A DNA stretch of 64,000 nt from contig NC_083098.1 of NCBI RefSeq assembly GCF_949774975.1, positions 116,655,922 to 116,719,921 of the forward strand, written 5' to 3'. A model generated the notes under the pieces. That model saw only the letters and a list, made by a program, of their open reading frames with translations, searched no databases and was not told the DNA's origin. Both the position numbers and the translations under genes were made by a program. This document shows positions 1-11,428 of this stretch, in pieces (positions within the stretch are counted from its first letter, which is position 1; each line of letters starts with the position of its first letter). This DNA is from Lagenorhynchus albirostris (taxonomy: Eukaryota > Chordata > Mammalia > Artiodactyla > Delphinidae).

Positions 1-570
1 GGATATTACCCCCTTGTTGGTCATATCATTTGCAAATATTATCTCCCATTAAGTAGGCTGTTTTTTTGTTTTGTTGATGGTTTCCTTTGCTGTGCAAAAA
101 CTTTTAAGTCTAACTGTGTCCCATTTGTTTATTTTTGCTTTTGTTTCATTTGCCTGAGGAGACAGAGCCAAAAAAATTACTGCTACAATTTATGTCAAAG
201 CGTGTCTGCCTACGTTTTCTTCTAGGAGTTTTATAGTTTCTGGTCTTATGTTTAGGTCTTTAATCCATTTTGAGTTTATTTTTCTATATGGTGTGAGCAA
301 ATGTTCTAATTTCATTCTTTCACATGTAGTTGTCCAGTTTTCCCAGTGCCATTTATTGAAGAAACTGTCTTTTCTCCATTTCATATTCTGCCTCCTTTGT
401 CGTAGATTAATTGACCATATGTGCCTGGGTTTATCTCTGGGCTTTCTATCCTGTTCCATTGATCTATGCGTCTGTTTTTGTGCCAGTACCATGCTATTTT
501 GATGACTGTAGCTTTGCAGTATAGTCTGAGGTCAGGGAGCATGATGCCTCCAGCACTGCTCTTTTTCCTA
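1..570 (-). mobile_element. L1 fragment, ORF2 C-terminal half
   Basis: Read on the minus strand this matches mammalian L1 ORF2 after the reverse transcriptase. A 100-residue open stretch at 190-492 has the typical late-ORF2 phrases NSKWIKDLNIRPETIK and LLEENVGR. The left edge is cut by the window and homology stops near 570 without a 5' UTR, so it is a 5'-truncated copy. Confidence 0.9.
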
Positions 571-1530
571 GTGACTGTATTCTTGAGTCAACATTTCTGA
601 AACACAAATTTCAGAAAGCGTAGTTTCCTGCGACTTCTTTGAAGGGAATTTTGGAAATAACTATAGGAGTGTAAAGTATACTTACTCTTTAATCAGCAGC
701 AGTTTAATTTCTAGAAATTTATTCTTCAGACCTACTCAAATAAGGGCACAAAAAACATGCACAAGGATATTAGTAGAGCATTGTTTGTCATTGAGAAAAA
801 TTAGGAAGCACTTACATACCCATCAATGAGGGCCTATGGTAGGTGCTGGGGACACAGAAGTGGTACCCACCCTGCTGGAGTTTCATTCCAGCAGATACAT
901 GACTTATCCTGAAGTATATGTCTTAGTTTGAAGCACACTCTGTGAATTTGCATTCTGGAACCTTTCCATTGCTGCCTCAGATGGTGTCACTGAGAGATCA
1001 TAAAATTAGCTTTTCTTATACTGGCACAGCAGGAACCACTAAATGGAGGGCCAGCTAAGCTGTGTCATTATTTGTTTTGTTTAAACTAATCCACCTTTAA
1101 ATACTTTTTCTACTGGAACTCTTAAAGTATGCTTTTCCTTCCCCAAAGGGTCAAGGAATTCACATTCCCTGTTTGCCTTCCAGATTTTCTTGCAGTGACA
1201 GTGGCAGCTGGGTATCCGAACCAGTTTTTAAAACACCAGAGCCACCACTGGTGTCCTTCCAGAATTTCCATGAAATGCAGAAATTGTGGAAACAGGAGAA
1301 TAAGAGTGAAATTCCTTCATAGCCACTTTCCCCAAGCAGAGGTTCAGGAACAAGGATTATAGCGTGTGTGATAGCCTGAAGTCAAACATTTCAAAATGTG
1401 AGCAAAATATATATTTTGGAACAGAATTGAGCAACAAATATTGTAAATCTTTGAATGGGATTTGCAGCCAACCATTGTGTGTGTTTTCTAGAATCTGTTT
1501 ACCCTTTTTTGCTAATGCAACTCATTAGGA
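571..1530. other. Unique DNA with an old L1 relic
   Basis: About 690-850 resembles the plus-strand 3' part of ORF2 of an old L1M element (tctagaaatttattcttcag, later cccatcaatgagggcc). The rest shows no gene signal I recognise. The 77-residue frame at 1129-1362 has no family features and no splice context. Confidence 0.5.
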
Positions 1531-1542
1531 AAAGATGGGGAT

Positions 1543-1755
1543 GGGACTTCCCTGGTGGTCCAGTGGTTAAGACTCCACGCTCCCAATGCAGGGGGCCCAG
1601 GTTTGATCCCTGGTCAGGGAACTAGGTCCCGCATGCATGCCACAACTAAGAGCCCGCATGCCGCAACTAAAAGATCCAACATGCCGCAACGAAGATCCCG
1701 CGTGCCACAAGTAAGACCTAACACAGCCAATAATAAATTTGTTTTTTAAAAAAAG
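1543..1755 (+). mobile_element. CHR-type SINE, tandem pair copy 1
   Basis: Starts gggacttccctggtggtcca, carries a tRNA-like A box and a B box (ggtttgatccc), and ends in an A-rich tail. Flanked by aaaagatgggg (from 1531) and aaaagattggg (from 1756), which also begins the next SINE. Confidence 0.9.
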
Positions 1756-1763
1756 AAAAGATT

Positions 1764-2096
1764 GGGACTTCCCTGGTTGCGCAGTGGTTAAGAATCCGCC
1801 TGCCAATGCAGGGGATACGGGTTCAATCCCTGTTGCAGGAAGATCCCATATGCTGTGGAGCAACTAAGGCCGTGTGCCACAACTACTGAGCCAGTGCCCT
1901 AGAGCCCACAAACCACAACTACTGAGCCCATGCGCCTAGTGTTCCACAAGAAGAGAAGCCACCACAATGAGAAGCCCACGCACCACAACGAAGAGTAGCC
2001 CCCTCTCACCACAACTAGAGAAAGCCCACACGCAACAACGAAGACCCAATGCAGCCATAAATCAATAAATAAATTTATAAAAAAGAAAAGAAAAGA
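1764..2096 (+). mobile_element. CHR-type SINE, tandem pair copy 2, long form
   Basis: Long-form SINE with repeated 'ccacaactactgagccc' units and an (AAAAG)n tail. A third copy of the target sequence, aaaagatgggg, follows at 2097, so both SINEs used the same site. Confidence 0.9.
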
Positions 2097-2111
2097 AAAG
2101 ATGGGGAAAAT

Positions 2112-2637
2112 CAGGTCAAAATCAATGTCAAGTCTGTATATTTACTTTAAATACAATTTTATTGATTTCATACAGTAACATATATGTAACTACCATAAGA
2201 ATCATGCCAAAATTTTTAACAAAAGATATAGAGTATCCTTCCTTTAGATTAGGACATTAACTATATGCAAATTGGATTCCCAGGGTTTTGATTGGGAAAG
2301 GGAAGCTTCAGCATAACCAAATCCACTATGCTATCACAAACTCAGAATAGTGAAATAAGGTTGGAAGAGATCTTATAGGTTATCTGGTTGAATCATCAAA
2401 TCAATAGTCCCTACCAGTTAGTAAGTATATATTTGTTAGGCACATGCTATGTGCCAAGCCTGTAGTAGGTGATTTGTAGCCTATTCTGCAGAAAATCTCC
2501 AAAAGGAGGAACTCCCCACCTCCCCAAGCAACCCGTTCCTTCTTGGGCAGCTCTAACGATTAACTCTGAGCTGCCAGCAATGTATCTTCTGAAACTGCCC
2601 TTACCATATTTGTCACTGACCTCCCTATTGCAAGAAT
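2112..2637. other. Unique DNA, no gene seen
   Basis: No coding or RNA signal. About 2420-2470 (gcacatgctatgtgccaagc) looks like a worn L2 or MIR end. No splice-flanked exon is visible. Confidence 0.5.
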
Positions 2638-2653
2638 CAGTGCCCTGTTTTTT

Positions 2654-2872
2654 TGGGTTTTTTTTTTTTTTTTTTTTTTTGCGTTATACGGGCCTCTCAC
2701 TGTTGTGGCCTCTCCCGCTGCGGAGCACAGGCTCCGGACGCACAGGCTCAGTGGCCATGGCTTATGGGCCCAGCTGCTCTGCGGCATGTGGGATCTTCCC
2801 GGACCGTGGCACAAACCCATGTCCCCTGCATCGGCAGGCGGACTCTCAACCACTGCGCCACCAGGGAAGCCC
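2654..2872 (-). mobile_element. CHR-type SINE, compact young form
   Basis: Poly(T) on the left and gggaagccc on the right mark the minus orientation. TSD is cagtgccctgttttt, seen just left of the poly(T) and again from about 2872. The sequence is close to the other compact copies, so a recent insertion. Confidence 0.95.
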
Positions 2873-3061
2873 AGTGCCCTGTTTTTAATTGCATATTGCT
2901 TGAAGTTCCTGGAGCACTTGACACCAATGACCACATCTTTTTTTGAACTTCTGGTCTAATTTCATGTCTTCCCCCCAAATTAGATCAAGATTCCCTAGTT
3001 AGAAGCTGTTATTGCACCCTATTGCAGTTTTCCTACAAAACAGTGATGAGAGTTTGTAAAT

Positions 3062-3285
3062 GAATGTTTCAGAGCCTGGACCTTACTTCCAGACAGCCTA
3101 GATTCAAATCCTGCTCTAACATGCACTAGCTGTGTGACCTTGGGCATGTTTTCACTATACATCTATAAAATTAAGTTAATATATTGATACCTACCTCACA
3201 GGCTGTTATGAGTATTAAATAAGTTAATATTTATAAAGTGCTAAAAACAATGTAACTGGCAAATAGTAACCACTATGTGTTTGTA
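3062..3285 (+). mobile_element. MIR SINE relic
   Basis: Contains the MIR core (tagctgtgtgaccttgggca) followed by the 3' half (tacctacctcacaggctgtt ... attaaataagtta). Diverged, as expected for an ancient mammalian element. Confidence 0.85.
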
Positions 3286-4623
3286 AATTAAATAAATGTG
3301 ATTAAAATCTGTGGTCTCTACTAAATTATAAATTCCATGAGGATAAGATGAAATCATGTCTACTCTGCTTAACATTTTATGTCCACTGCCAAATTCTGTG
3401 TCTTTTGCATCAAAGTGCTTGTTGAATGAGTGAAAGAATAAGTTTACACATGAAGGAAGAATCAAACAATTCTGGTATAAGTTTTATCATCTCACATGCA
3501 GAGTGCACCCCCTCAAGTATCATCCCACATCTGGCCCATGATGGTTACTGGCAAACACCTATTCTAGACAATCTCTCTGGAGTGTACCCTCCTTGCTAGT
3601 ACTCAGTTGGCGACCCTTGGTCTCTTCTCCTGACTTTCATGTTTCTGATTCCAGAAACTGAGCTTGAGAAATGCTCTGACCCCTTCAATCTCGGCAACCT
3701 GAAAAGATATCATTTTCTAGCACGCTGAATGGGCTTCCCCCTTAGCCTTCAGTTTTGCTCACTCCCTTAATTTTGGTGTTTCCTCGAAGCCCGAGGTCCA
3801 TAGCTAGTGTGTTTTAAGCTGACACTAAACCCAGGTGTCAGCTTATGATATATGATGTCATTTAAACTCTAGAAATATGCAGTTCTTGGATAGAAGGTAA
3901 AGAAATTTGGCAATCTACTACTCAGAACATTTTATTCTCTTTATTTCTCTGAGGTAGGATCTTTCCATTTTGGCCAGATCGAAAGATGTGGTTACTATTC
4001 AAGGTTTGCCTAGTATACGTTCTACAAAATCACCTTTGCATTTGCAACATTGCTCTGTTTTGTTCTTGTTGCTGGGTTCTCTGTCATCCTTTAAAGGAGC
4101 TGCTTTATAGCATTTAGATCCTGAAAAACACTGGGACCATGCCAGAAATTATTTGGCAAAAGGGAAGATTATGGGGGTAAAAAATCTGCACTGCTATAAA
4201 ACAGTGGCAAAGATCCTCATAGTTTTCAGGTTAAGAGATAATAATAGGATGGAGGAGGAAAAGGATAACAGCAAATAGACTTTGGGTAAAAATCTTAGTT
4301 TCCTCATATAATATTTAGTCATTAGGTCGTGTATATGTGCCCACTGTAAAACACCTAGGCACAGAAACAAAACTTGAAAGCTACTACATGACAAATTCAT
4401 GGGTGTCAAAATGAGTTTGTCTCCGTTCAGTCCTCCAGGCAGAACTATTAGTAGAACTTGGTTGAGGAGGTAGACCTGTTGACCTTTGAAAGTCAAGAGA
4501 ATTAATACAACAGAACCATAGGATAACTAAGGTCAAAGTTCACAAAAAGAGCTCTTCAAGTCAGTCATTTCTCACCATCTCAATTTCTCCTCTGGTTAGT
4601 TCTCAAGAAATACACTAAAAAGA
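3286..4623. other. Unique DNA, no gene seen
   Basis: AT-rich non-coding sequence. Minus-strand frames at 3241-3465 and 4194-4496 show no domain, no start context and no splice signals. Nothing further is supported. Confidence 0.5.
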
Positions 4624-4657
4624 TGATAGATAGATGGATAGATAGATAGATAGATTC
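4624..4657. repeat. (GATA)n microsatellite
   Basis: About eight GATA units with one GGAT interruption. Confidence 0.9.
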
Positions 4658-4762
4658 TATTTGCCCAGAAACAAGTCCTTCTCTAAATCTAAGACCAGAA
4701 AATTGGTGGTAAAGTTAACTCCAAATGATTTTTTTTAATCATTAAAATGTTCAGACCTTTCA

Positions 4763-4790
4763 AACACACACACACACACACACACACACA
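4763..4790. repeat. (CA)n microsatellite
   Basis: About 14 uninterrupted CA units in AT-rich DNA; a plausible polymorphic marker. Confidence 0.95.
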
Positions 4791-5139
4791 TTTCAAAGTT
4801 AACGTTTGAAAAATTTTTATAAATATTAATTTTGTTGTTAAAGATTTATCTGGTGATACTATTTGCTATATATCTAGTATTAGAGGAAAAGTTTAAAATT
4901 TTGTAGCAAAGAGACTCAACAACCTCAGTGGACTAAAAATAATGAAGTCTATTTTTCTCTCATTTAAGAGTCCCACAGGGTGAACAAGTGGGCTGCTCTG
5001 CCCCACAGAGTCATTTGGAGATCCAAGCTCTCTTCATCCCTCTAACTTTTTTTACTCGCCTATCAGGACATCACACTTACCTGGTGTACTTCCTATCTTT
5101 CTTGCTGCTCTTTCTCAGTTTTGGGGGGTGGGACTAGTT

Positions 5140-5875
5140 GTCCATCATCAGCCATACCTCTGAAGGTATAGACTTCAGTCCTTGGACCATTCAACTTTTC
5201 TGTAGCACTCACTCTCTAGGTAATCTCCTCCAGTCTCATGGTATTAAATAACAACAATATTGGTGACTTCCAAATGAATACTTGTAGACTGGATCTCTCT
5301 TCTGAACTGCAAACCCATATTTTGCTGGTCACTGATCACCTCCGTTGGAGTCTAATAGACATCACAACCTTGATATCCAAAACTGAGTTATGGATATTTC
5401 CCTCCAAACCCTCCTATGGTCTTTCCAATCTAACTTAACAGCAACACTATTTTTCAAGTTCCTCAAGCCAAAAGTCTTGGCGTTAACCTTATCTCCTTTT
5501 TTTTTAAATCTCTCCCATGCTCCATTTCCAGTCCCTCAGCAAACCTCCTTGGATCTCCCTTCAACATACATTCAGAATGCAACAGCTTCTCCTCCCATTG
5601 CCTTGTCTACACCACTATTTGGTCACATTTAATTTCCTATAATTGCCTAATATCCAGTCAAGATTTCAAGTCTCCCTTCCCTGCTTTATTTTTCTCCTTA
5701 ACATTTATTTCTAACAAACAATGCATGATATTTACTTATTTTTTTATTGTCCATTTGAGCTCAAAGGGAGCAGCGACTTTGATCTCTTTTGTTCACTGAC
5801 ATATCCCCAGAATTTAGAATGCTGCCTGCCTAGAGTAGACTTTCAGTAAATATAAGCTGCAAGAATGAATGACTC
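5140..5875 (+). mobile_element. L2 (LINE2) 3' half
   Basis: Matches the L2 end of ORF2 and 3' region in order: tcctccagtctcatggtatt, the ccctcagcaaacctccttgg region, ccctgctttatttttctcc, and the terminal part with cagtaaatataagctgcaag and gaatgaatga. Frames overlapping it are decayed L2 sequence. Confidence 0.85.
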
Positions 5876-7384
5876 TTGCTTCTCCTCCATAGTCTAGGGT
5901 GTTTTACTTACCTACATGATTGAGACCTGGTCCCAGGATGGTTCATGTTTGACTCCTGGAGATGGGAAAGAGCACAGAGGAGTTTACATATAGTGTTTCA
6001 CAGTCTGAACCAGGAAATGGCACACATCACTTCCATTTATATTCTATTAGGGAGACCTTAGATTCATGGCCATAACTTGCTGTCAGGGGGGTTGAAAATA
6101 GCACTCCTAGCCTGTAAGCCATGGCTCACCTGCAACTCTATAATTTAAAAAGGTGGAACAGAATCTAGTAGGCAGCTGGCAGTCTCCACCTTACCTGCTA
6201 CTTACACAGCTCATTTTATCCAGAATGACAGTGCAGTCAAACCGCTTTGGAGTTCCGGAAGTAAATTATAGACTGAAGGTAGACCAAGCTGTTCAATGGT
6301 GTGCAAATCAAGAGTACTTTATAAGCCATTGATCACAAGTTTGTTCATTAAAGCATAGCTGAGGCAAATCCCATTGGAAAGGCTCAGCCAAGCCTCAGGT
6401 GGTCTTACCAACTGTTTTATATGTAAACTGCCTGGAACACGTGGACCATATCTTGAGACTTTTCTTATTTTATTGCTTAGGGCAACTTACAAAAGTTGTG
6501 CAGAAATAATATTGAGAACTAAGGGTAAAAAGAAGTGTGGGTGAAAACACCTGAAATAATATAATGAAAGAAACTTGTTATTGAGTTTTCTGTTCTTATC
6601 ACCTCAGTTACTAGAACTCCTGAAATAAAACAATGGACTAATTTTCCTCCTTCTAAGAGATTCTAGCAACCTATGAAATGACCTCCAGAGAATTGGATGA
6701 TGTAGAAGCGCTGGGTGTGGAAAATCTACAATCCAAAGTCCAAGCATAGATCTTTGTAGGAAACATAACCTCAGGTGTTGGAATTAATCAGTAGGCTAAA
6801 AATTACATTGTTGTGCTTTACCTAAAATTTTTAAAAAAAATCTTAAATCCTTTCAAATCTTGAAAATTAATTGAAGTTAATCCCATAGTTAGCAGATAGA
6901 GTTTATGTTTTTATGCATCAGGATATAAACATAACACCAAAAAGCATTTGTTAATAAGGCCTATTCTTTAAGCAAATAAAATGTATTAAGTACGTGAAAA
7001 TAACCGTGGCTCAAATCAAAAAGATTTATTATCGCCTCATTGAAAATTTCTGGTATTTTAGGCAGTGAGTTTGTTCCTCTGCCAAGGAATCTGAAGAAAC
7101 AGTTTCAAATGACCATCCTTTTTTCCATTTTTCCCACTGTCCCATGAAAAGTGTTCAGATAAAGGCAGCTGGTGGGAGCAAGGCAGGGAGATGAGGCCTC
7201 TCAACTGTACACGTAAAATTAGTATCTCAATTGCTGTAACTCCAAAATAGCTCAGGATCTAGATGTTCTCTCCTCTTTTTAAAATAACTAACAGAATTTT
7301 GGATTTCATCTGACTTATAATTTATTGACATATGTGAAACGTATAGGATATGCAGAGTTAATTTTTGGTTACTATTTCAGGAGT
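5876..7384. other. Unique DNA, no gene seen
   Basis: No recognisable repeat over most of the stretch, no long frames, no CpG enrichment and no RNA gene signature. Confidence 0.5.
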
Positions 7385-7459
7385 TTCTTTTCTTGATTAT
7401 AGCTATATCAGAAAACTCTCAGTTTATTGAAGTTATGCACCTTGTGCTCTCAGCATTTA
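7385..7459. repeat. Left copy of a 75 bp direct repeat flanking an L1
   Basis: Shares ttcttttcttgattatagct onward with 10590-10666 at roughly 85-90 percent identity by eye. It lies immediately left of the A-rich tail (read as T) of the minus-strand L1, the position expected for a TSD. Confidence 0.8.
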
Positions 7460-7625
7460 CTTGTTTTTATTTTATTTTATTTATTTTATTGCAGTACAAT
7501 ATTATATGTTATAGGTATACAATACAGTGATTCACAATTTTAAAGGTTATACTTCATTTATAGTTACTATAAACTATTGGCTACATTCCCTGTGTTGTAC
7601 AATATACCCTTGTAGCTTATTTTAT

Positions 7626-8270
7626 TGACTGATTGCTTGATTGATTGATTGATTGCAGATCTGACCAACTTTATTTTACTTAGTGAGTAAATAACATACA
7701 TATAGCAAAGTGCATAAAGTGCACTAATCTTAAGCATTATAGTTTGAATTCTTACATATGTATACATCTGAATAACCACCATTAAGATAAAACTGTAGAA
7801 TATTTCCTGCCCTCTATAAGATTCTTTCATGCACTTTTCACTCTTTTCCCTGAAGGGTTGATGACTGTTCTGACTTCTGAAAACATCTTCTGGTTTTGCT
7901 TGTTCTTAAACTGTATATAAATGGAATCACATACTAGAACTCTTTTGTGCCTGGCTTCTTTCATGCAATAGAGTATCTGTGAGATTTCTCCGTCTTATGT
8001 TGGAGCCATCTTGTTTTAAAGTGATGGGTAGTATTCCATTATGTAAATTATCACAGTTTATTTATCCGTTTGTGTGCTGAACACTTGCATTGTTTCATCT
8101 TCTGGATATTATGAATAAAACAGCTATGAATATAATGTACAAATGAGAGGGTATATGCATTTATTTCTTTGGGGGATGAAAAGTGGAACTGCTGTATCAT
8201 GAAGCATGACTCTAGTGGAAACTAATAAATGGTTTTCCAAAGAGATTGTATCATTTTGCAACTCCCACCA
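7626..8270 (-). mobile_element. Older-looking L1M-like fragment nested in an L1
   Basis: Flanked by a perfect 18 bp repeat, ccttgtagcttattttat, at 7608-7625 and 8271-8288. The left end has a (TTGA)n tract where an A-tail would be. Phrases such as ggttttccaaagagattgta near the right end resemble old L1M ORF2 and 3' sequence. Confidence 0.65.
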
Positions 8271-8449
8271 CCTTGTAGCTTATTTTATACCTGACAGTTT
8301 TTAACCTCTTACTCCCCTATTCTTACTTTGCCCCCTCTTCCCTCTCCCCACTAGTAACCACTAGTTTGTTCTCTATTCCTGTGAGTCTGCTGCTTTTTTG
8401 TTCTGTTCACTAGTTTGTTGTATTTTTTTATTTTTTATTTTTTTAATAC

Positions 8450-8925
8450 ATTTATTTATTTTATTTATTTATTTTTGGCTGCGTTGGGTCTTCGTTGCTG
8501 CACGCAGGTTTTCTCTAGTTACGGCGAACAGGGGCTACTCTTCGTTGTGGTGCGCAGGCTTCTCATTGCAGTGGCTTCTCTTGTTGCAGAGCACAGGCTC
8601 TAGGAGAGCAGGCTTCAGTAGTTGTGGCACGGGGTCTTGGTAGTTGTGGCTCACGGGCTCAGTAGTTGTGGCACGCGGGCCTCAGTAGTTGCAACACGTG
8701 GGCTTAGTAGTTGCAGCACGTGGGCGCTAGAGTGCTTGGGCTTCAGTAGTTGTGGTGCGTGGGCTCGGTAGTTGTGGCTTGCGGACACCAGAGCACAGGC
8801 TCAGTAGTTGTGGCGCATGGGCTTAGTTGCTCCGTGGCATGTGGGATCTTCCTGGACTAGGGCTCGAACCTGTGTCCCCTGCATTGGCAGGCAGATTCTT
8901 AACCACTGTGCCACCAGGGAAGCCC
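8450..8925 (-). mobile_element. CHR-type SINE with internal expansion
   Basis: About 475 bp against the usual ~330 bp of the long form. The extra length is a run of about ten diverged 'cagtagttgtggc' units between 8600 and 8830. Head, B box (gggctcgaacctgtgtcccc) and tail are intact. Confidence 0.9.
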
Positions 8926-9613
8926 AGTTGTGATCTTTTTGATGATAGCCATTCTGAGAGGTGTGAGGTGACATCTTATTGTGGTTTTGATTTACATTTC
9001 CCTAATGATTAGCAATGTAATTAGCCATCTGTGTGTCTTCCTTGGAAAAATGTGTATTCAGGTCTTCTGCCCACTTTTTAATTGGATTGTTTCTTTTTTT
9101 GTTATTGAGTTATATGAGCTGTTTATATATTAAACCCTTATTGGTCATATCATTTGCAAATATTATCTCCCATGCAGTAGGTTGTCTTTTCATTTTGCTG
9201 ATGGTTTTCTTTGCTGTACAAAAGTTTTTAAGTTTAATTAGGTCCCATTTGTTTATTTTTGCTTGTGTTTCCTTTGGGGAGACACATTTATGTCAACTGA
9301 CTTATGTTAAAGAGTCTTCTGCCTATGTTTTCTTCTAGGAGTTTTATGTTTTCTGGTCTTACATTTAGGTATTTAATCCATTTTGAGTTTCTCTGTGTGT
9401 ACAGTATTAGAGAATATTCTAATTTCATTCTTTTACATGTAGCTGTCAGTTTTCTCAGTGCCACTTATTGAAGAAACGGTCTTTTTTCCATTGTATTGTA
9501 TATTCTCATACCCTTTGTGGTAGATTAATCAGCCATAAGTGCATGGGTTTACTTCTGGGCTCTCAATTCTGTTTCATTGATCTATATGTCTGTTTTTGTG
9601 CCAGTACCATACT

Positions 9614-10020
9614 GTTTTTTTTTTAAGATTTATTTATTTTGTATTTGTTTTTTTAATTTTTAATTTTGTTTTTTTTTGGCTGCCTCGGGTCTTAGTTGCA
9701 GCATGTGGGATCTTCGTTGAGGCATGCGGGATCTTTCACTGCGGCACACAGGCTCTTCATTGTGGTGTGCAGGTTTCTCTCTAGTTGTGGAGTGAGGGTT
9801 TTCTCTTCTCTAGCTGTGGCGCATGGGTTCCAGGGTGTGTGGGCTCTGTAATTTGCAGCCCGCAGTCTCTCTAGTTGAGGCACATGAGCTCAGTAGTAGT
9901 ATTTGTGGCGTGTGGGCTTAGTTGCCCTGCAGCATGTAGGATCTTAGTTCCTTAACCAGGGATTGAACCTGTGTCCCCTGCATTGTAAGGTGGATTCCAC
10001 TGGACCACCAGGGAAGTCCC
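9614..10020 (-). mobile_element. CHR-type SINE, long diverged form
   Basis: Inserted in L1 ORF2. The host phrase ccatactgtttt (near 9606) recurs as ccatgctgtttt (near 10020) after the SINE, a TSD with one change. Body is more diverged than the compact copies. Confidence 0.85.
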
Positions 10021-10260
10021 CATGCTGTTTTGATTACTGTCACTTTGTAGTATAGTCTGAATACAGGGAGTCTGATTCTTCCAGCTCTGTTCCTCTTAAG
10101 ATTGTTTTGGCTATTTGGGGTCTTTTGTGTTTCCATACAGATTTTAAAATTATTTGCTATAGTTCTGTGAAAAATACCATTGGTATTTTGAAAGAAATTG
10201 CATTGAATCTATAGACTGTGTTGGATATATGGTCATTTTGACAATACTGATTCTTCCAAT

Positions 10261-10585
10261 TCAAGAACATGGTATATCTGTCCATCTATTTATGTGGTCT
10301 TCAATTTCTTTCATTAGCATCTTATAGTTTTTGGAGTACAGGTCTTTTGCCTCTTTAGGTAGGTTTATTCCTAGGTATTTTATTCTTTTAGATGTGATGG
10401 TAAATGGGACTGTTTCCTTAAGTTCTCTTTCTGATAGTTCGTTGTTAGTGTATAGAAATGCAACAGATTTCTGTGTATTAATTTTGTATCCAGCAACTTT
10501 ACTGAATTTATTGATGAGCTCTAGTAGCTTTCTGGTGGCATCTTTAGGATTTTCTATGTGTAGTATCATGTCATCTGCAACACTA
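10261..10585 (-). pseudogene. L1 ORF2 reverse-transcriptase remnant
   Basis: About 105 residues stay open: the residual ADDMILHIENP motif at the start (canonical L1 has FADDM, the two metal-binding Asp of the palm), then LLELINKFSKVAGYKINTQK and KYLGINLPKEAKDLYSKNYK, the thumb region of L1 ORF2p. The rest of ORF2 upstream is missing by 5' truncation, so no functional protein is possible. Confidence 0.85.
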
Positions 10586-10589
10586 ACAG

Positions 10590-10666
10590 TTCTTTTCTTG
10601 ATTATAGCTATATCAGAAACGTCCAGTTTATTGAAGAAGTTATGTATTTTGTGTTCTCAGCATTTA
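10590..10666. repeat. Right copy of the 75 bp direct repeat
   Basis: Matches 7385-7459 apart from a few substitutions and a 3 bp indel (gaagaagtt against gaagtt). It begins exactly where L1 homology ends. Confidence 0.8.
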
Positions 10667-10765
10667 TTTTTTTTATTTTTAAAGACTTCACAACTTGTTG
10701 TTGGGAGATTATAAAGAATCTTTATATAAAGTGTGAGATATTAGAATAGAGAAATTACATAACAT
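10667..10765. other. AT-rich spacer
   Basis: No feature recognised between the L1-flanking repeat and the microsatellite. Confidence 0.4.
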
Positions 10766-10767
10766 TT

Positions 10768-10815
<48 letters not shown>

Positions 10816-10820
10816 TCCTT

Positions 10821-10863
<43 letters not shown>

Positions 10864-10886
10864 CTCTCTCTTTCTTTCTTTCTTGT
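10766..10886. repeat. Compound (TTTC)n-(TC)n microsatellite
   Basis: About a dozen TTTC units, then about 17 TC units, then a few TTTC again. A polypyrimidine run of 120 bp. Confidence 0.95.
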
Positions 10887-10887
10887 T

Positions 10888-11002
10888 TTTTTTTACCATG
10901 CTGCATGGCTTGCAGAATCTTACTTCCCCAACCAGGGATCAAACCCGGGCTCTTGCAGTGAAAGCACTGAGTCCTAACCACTGGACCGCCAGGTGTATTC
11001 CC
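10888..11002 (-). mobile_element. CHR-related SINE, short form
   Basis: About 115 bp form with B box (gggatcaaacccgggctc) and a head reading, on the minus strand, close to tggcggtccagtggttagg. The outer end is altered (gtgtattccca), so it is older than its neighbours. Confidence 0.8.
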
Positions 11003-11416
11003 AACATTTTCTATTTTAATAATACTCTAATGTACTTTAACTATAACACCAAAAAAAAGCATCAACACAAGCTATAAAATCAGAAGAACTCTGTGTACAA
11101 TTCTAAATAAAACAGTGATTAGCATGGTCAAACCCTTTCCTTCTTTATTAGCCTTCTCAACTATTAATTAATAAATCTTAGGAGCAACACTTTTAGGGAT
11201 CATTCTTTAAATATTAGCATGTTACCTAAATGCGTCCTTAAGTTTCTTGAAAACTAAGTAACTGCAAAGAAAAATTAATTTTGAAACAGTTAAAATATGG
11301 TACAAAGCATTTGGAATCATCTGGGCTCTGAATGAGAATCAGAATTTTACTCTCTCACCTTCATGCCATTTTCACAGCTGAGAAGTGCTCATCTTCCTTG
11401 TACTCTAGCATGGAAT
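11003..11416. other. Unique DNA, no gene seen
   Basis: AT-rich; nothing recognised. Confidence 0.5.
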
Positions 11417-11428
11417 CATCTGGATTTT

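Larger units (their letters stand above)
7460..10589 (-). mobile_element. 5'-truncated L1 with nested insertions
   Basis: Minus-strand L1 running from its A-rich tail (7464-7490) and 3' UTR (7490-7625, 8289-8440) through late ORF2 (8930-9613, 10021-10589). Its 5' end falls just past the codons of the reverse-transcriptase ADDM motif near 10562-10582. It is interrupted by an older-looking L1 fragment (7626-8270) and two SINEs. Without insertions it is about 1.6 kb. Confidence 0.85.

Noticed and set aside
8600..8830. CRISPR-like array of short repeats
   Set aside because: Units are directly adjacent diverged copies inside a SINE without unique spacers, and the genome is mammalian.
10331..10714. 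127-residue plus-strand frame
   Set aside because: Antisense shadow of the L1 reverse-transcriptase remnant on the minus strand.
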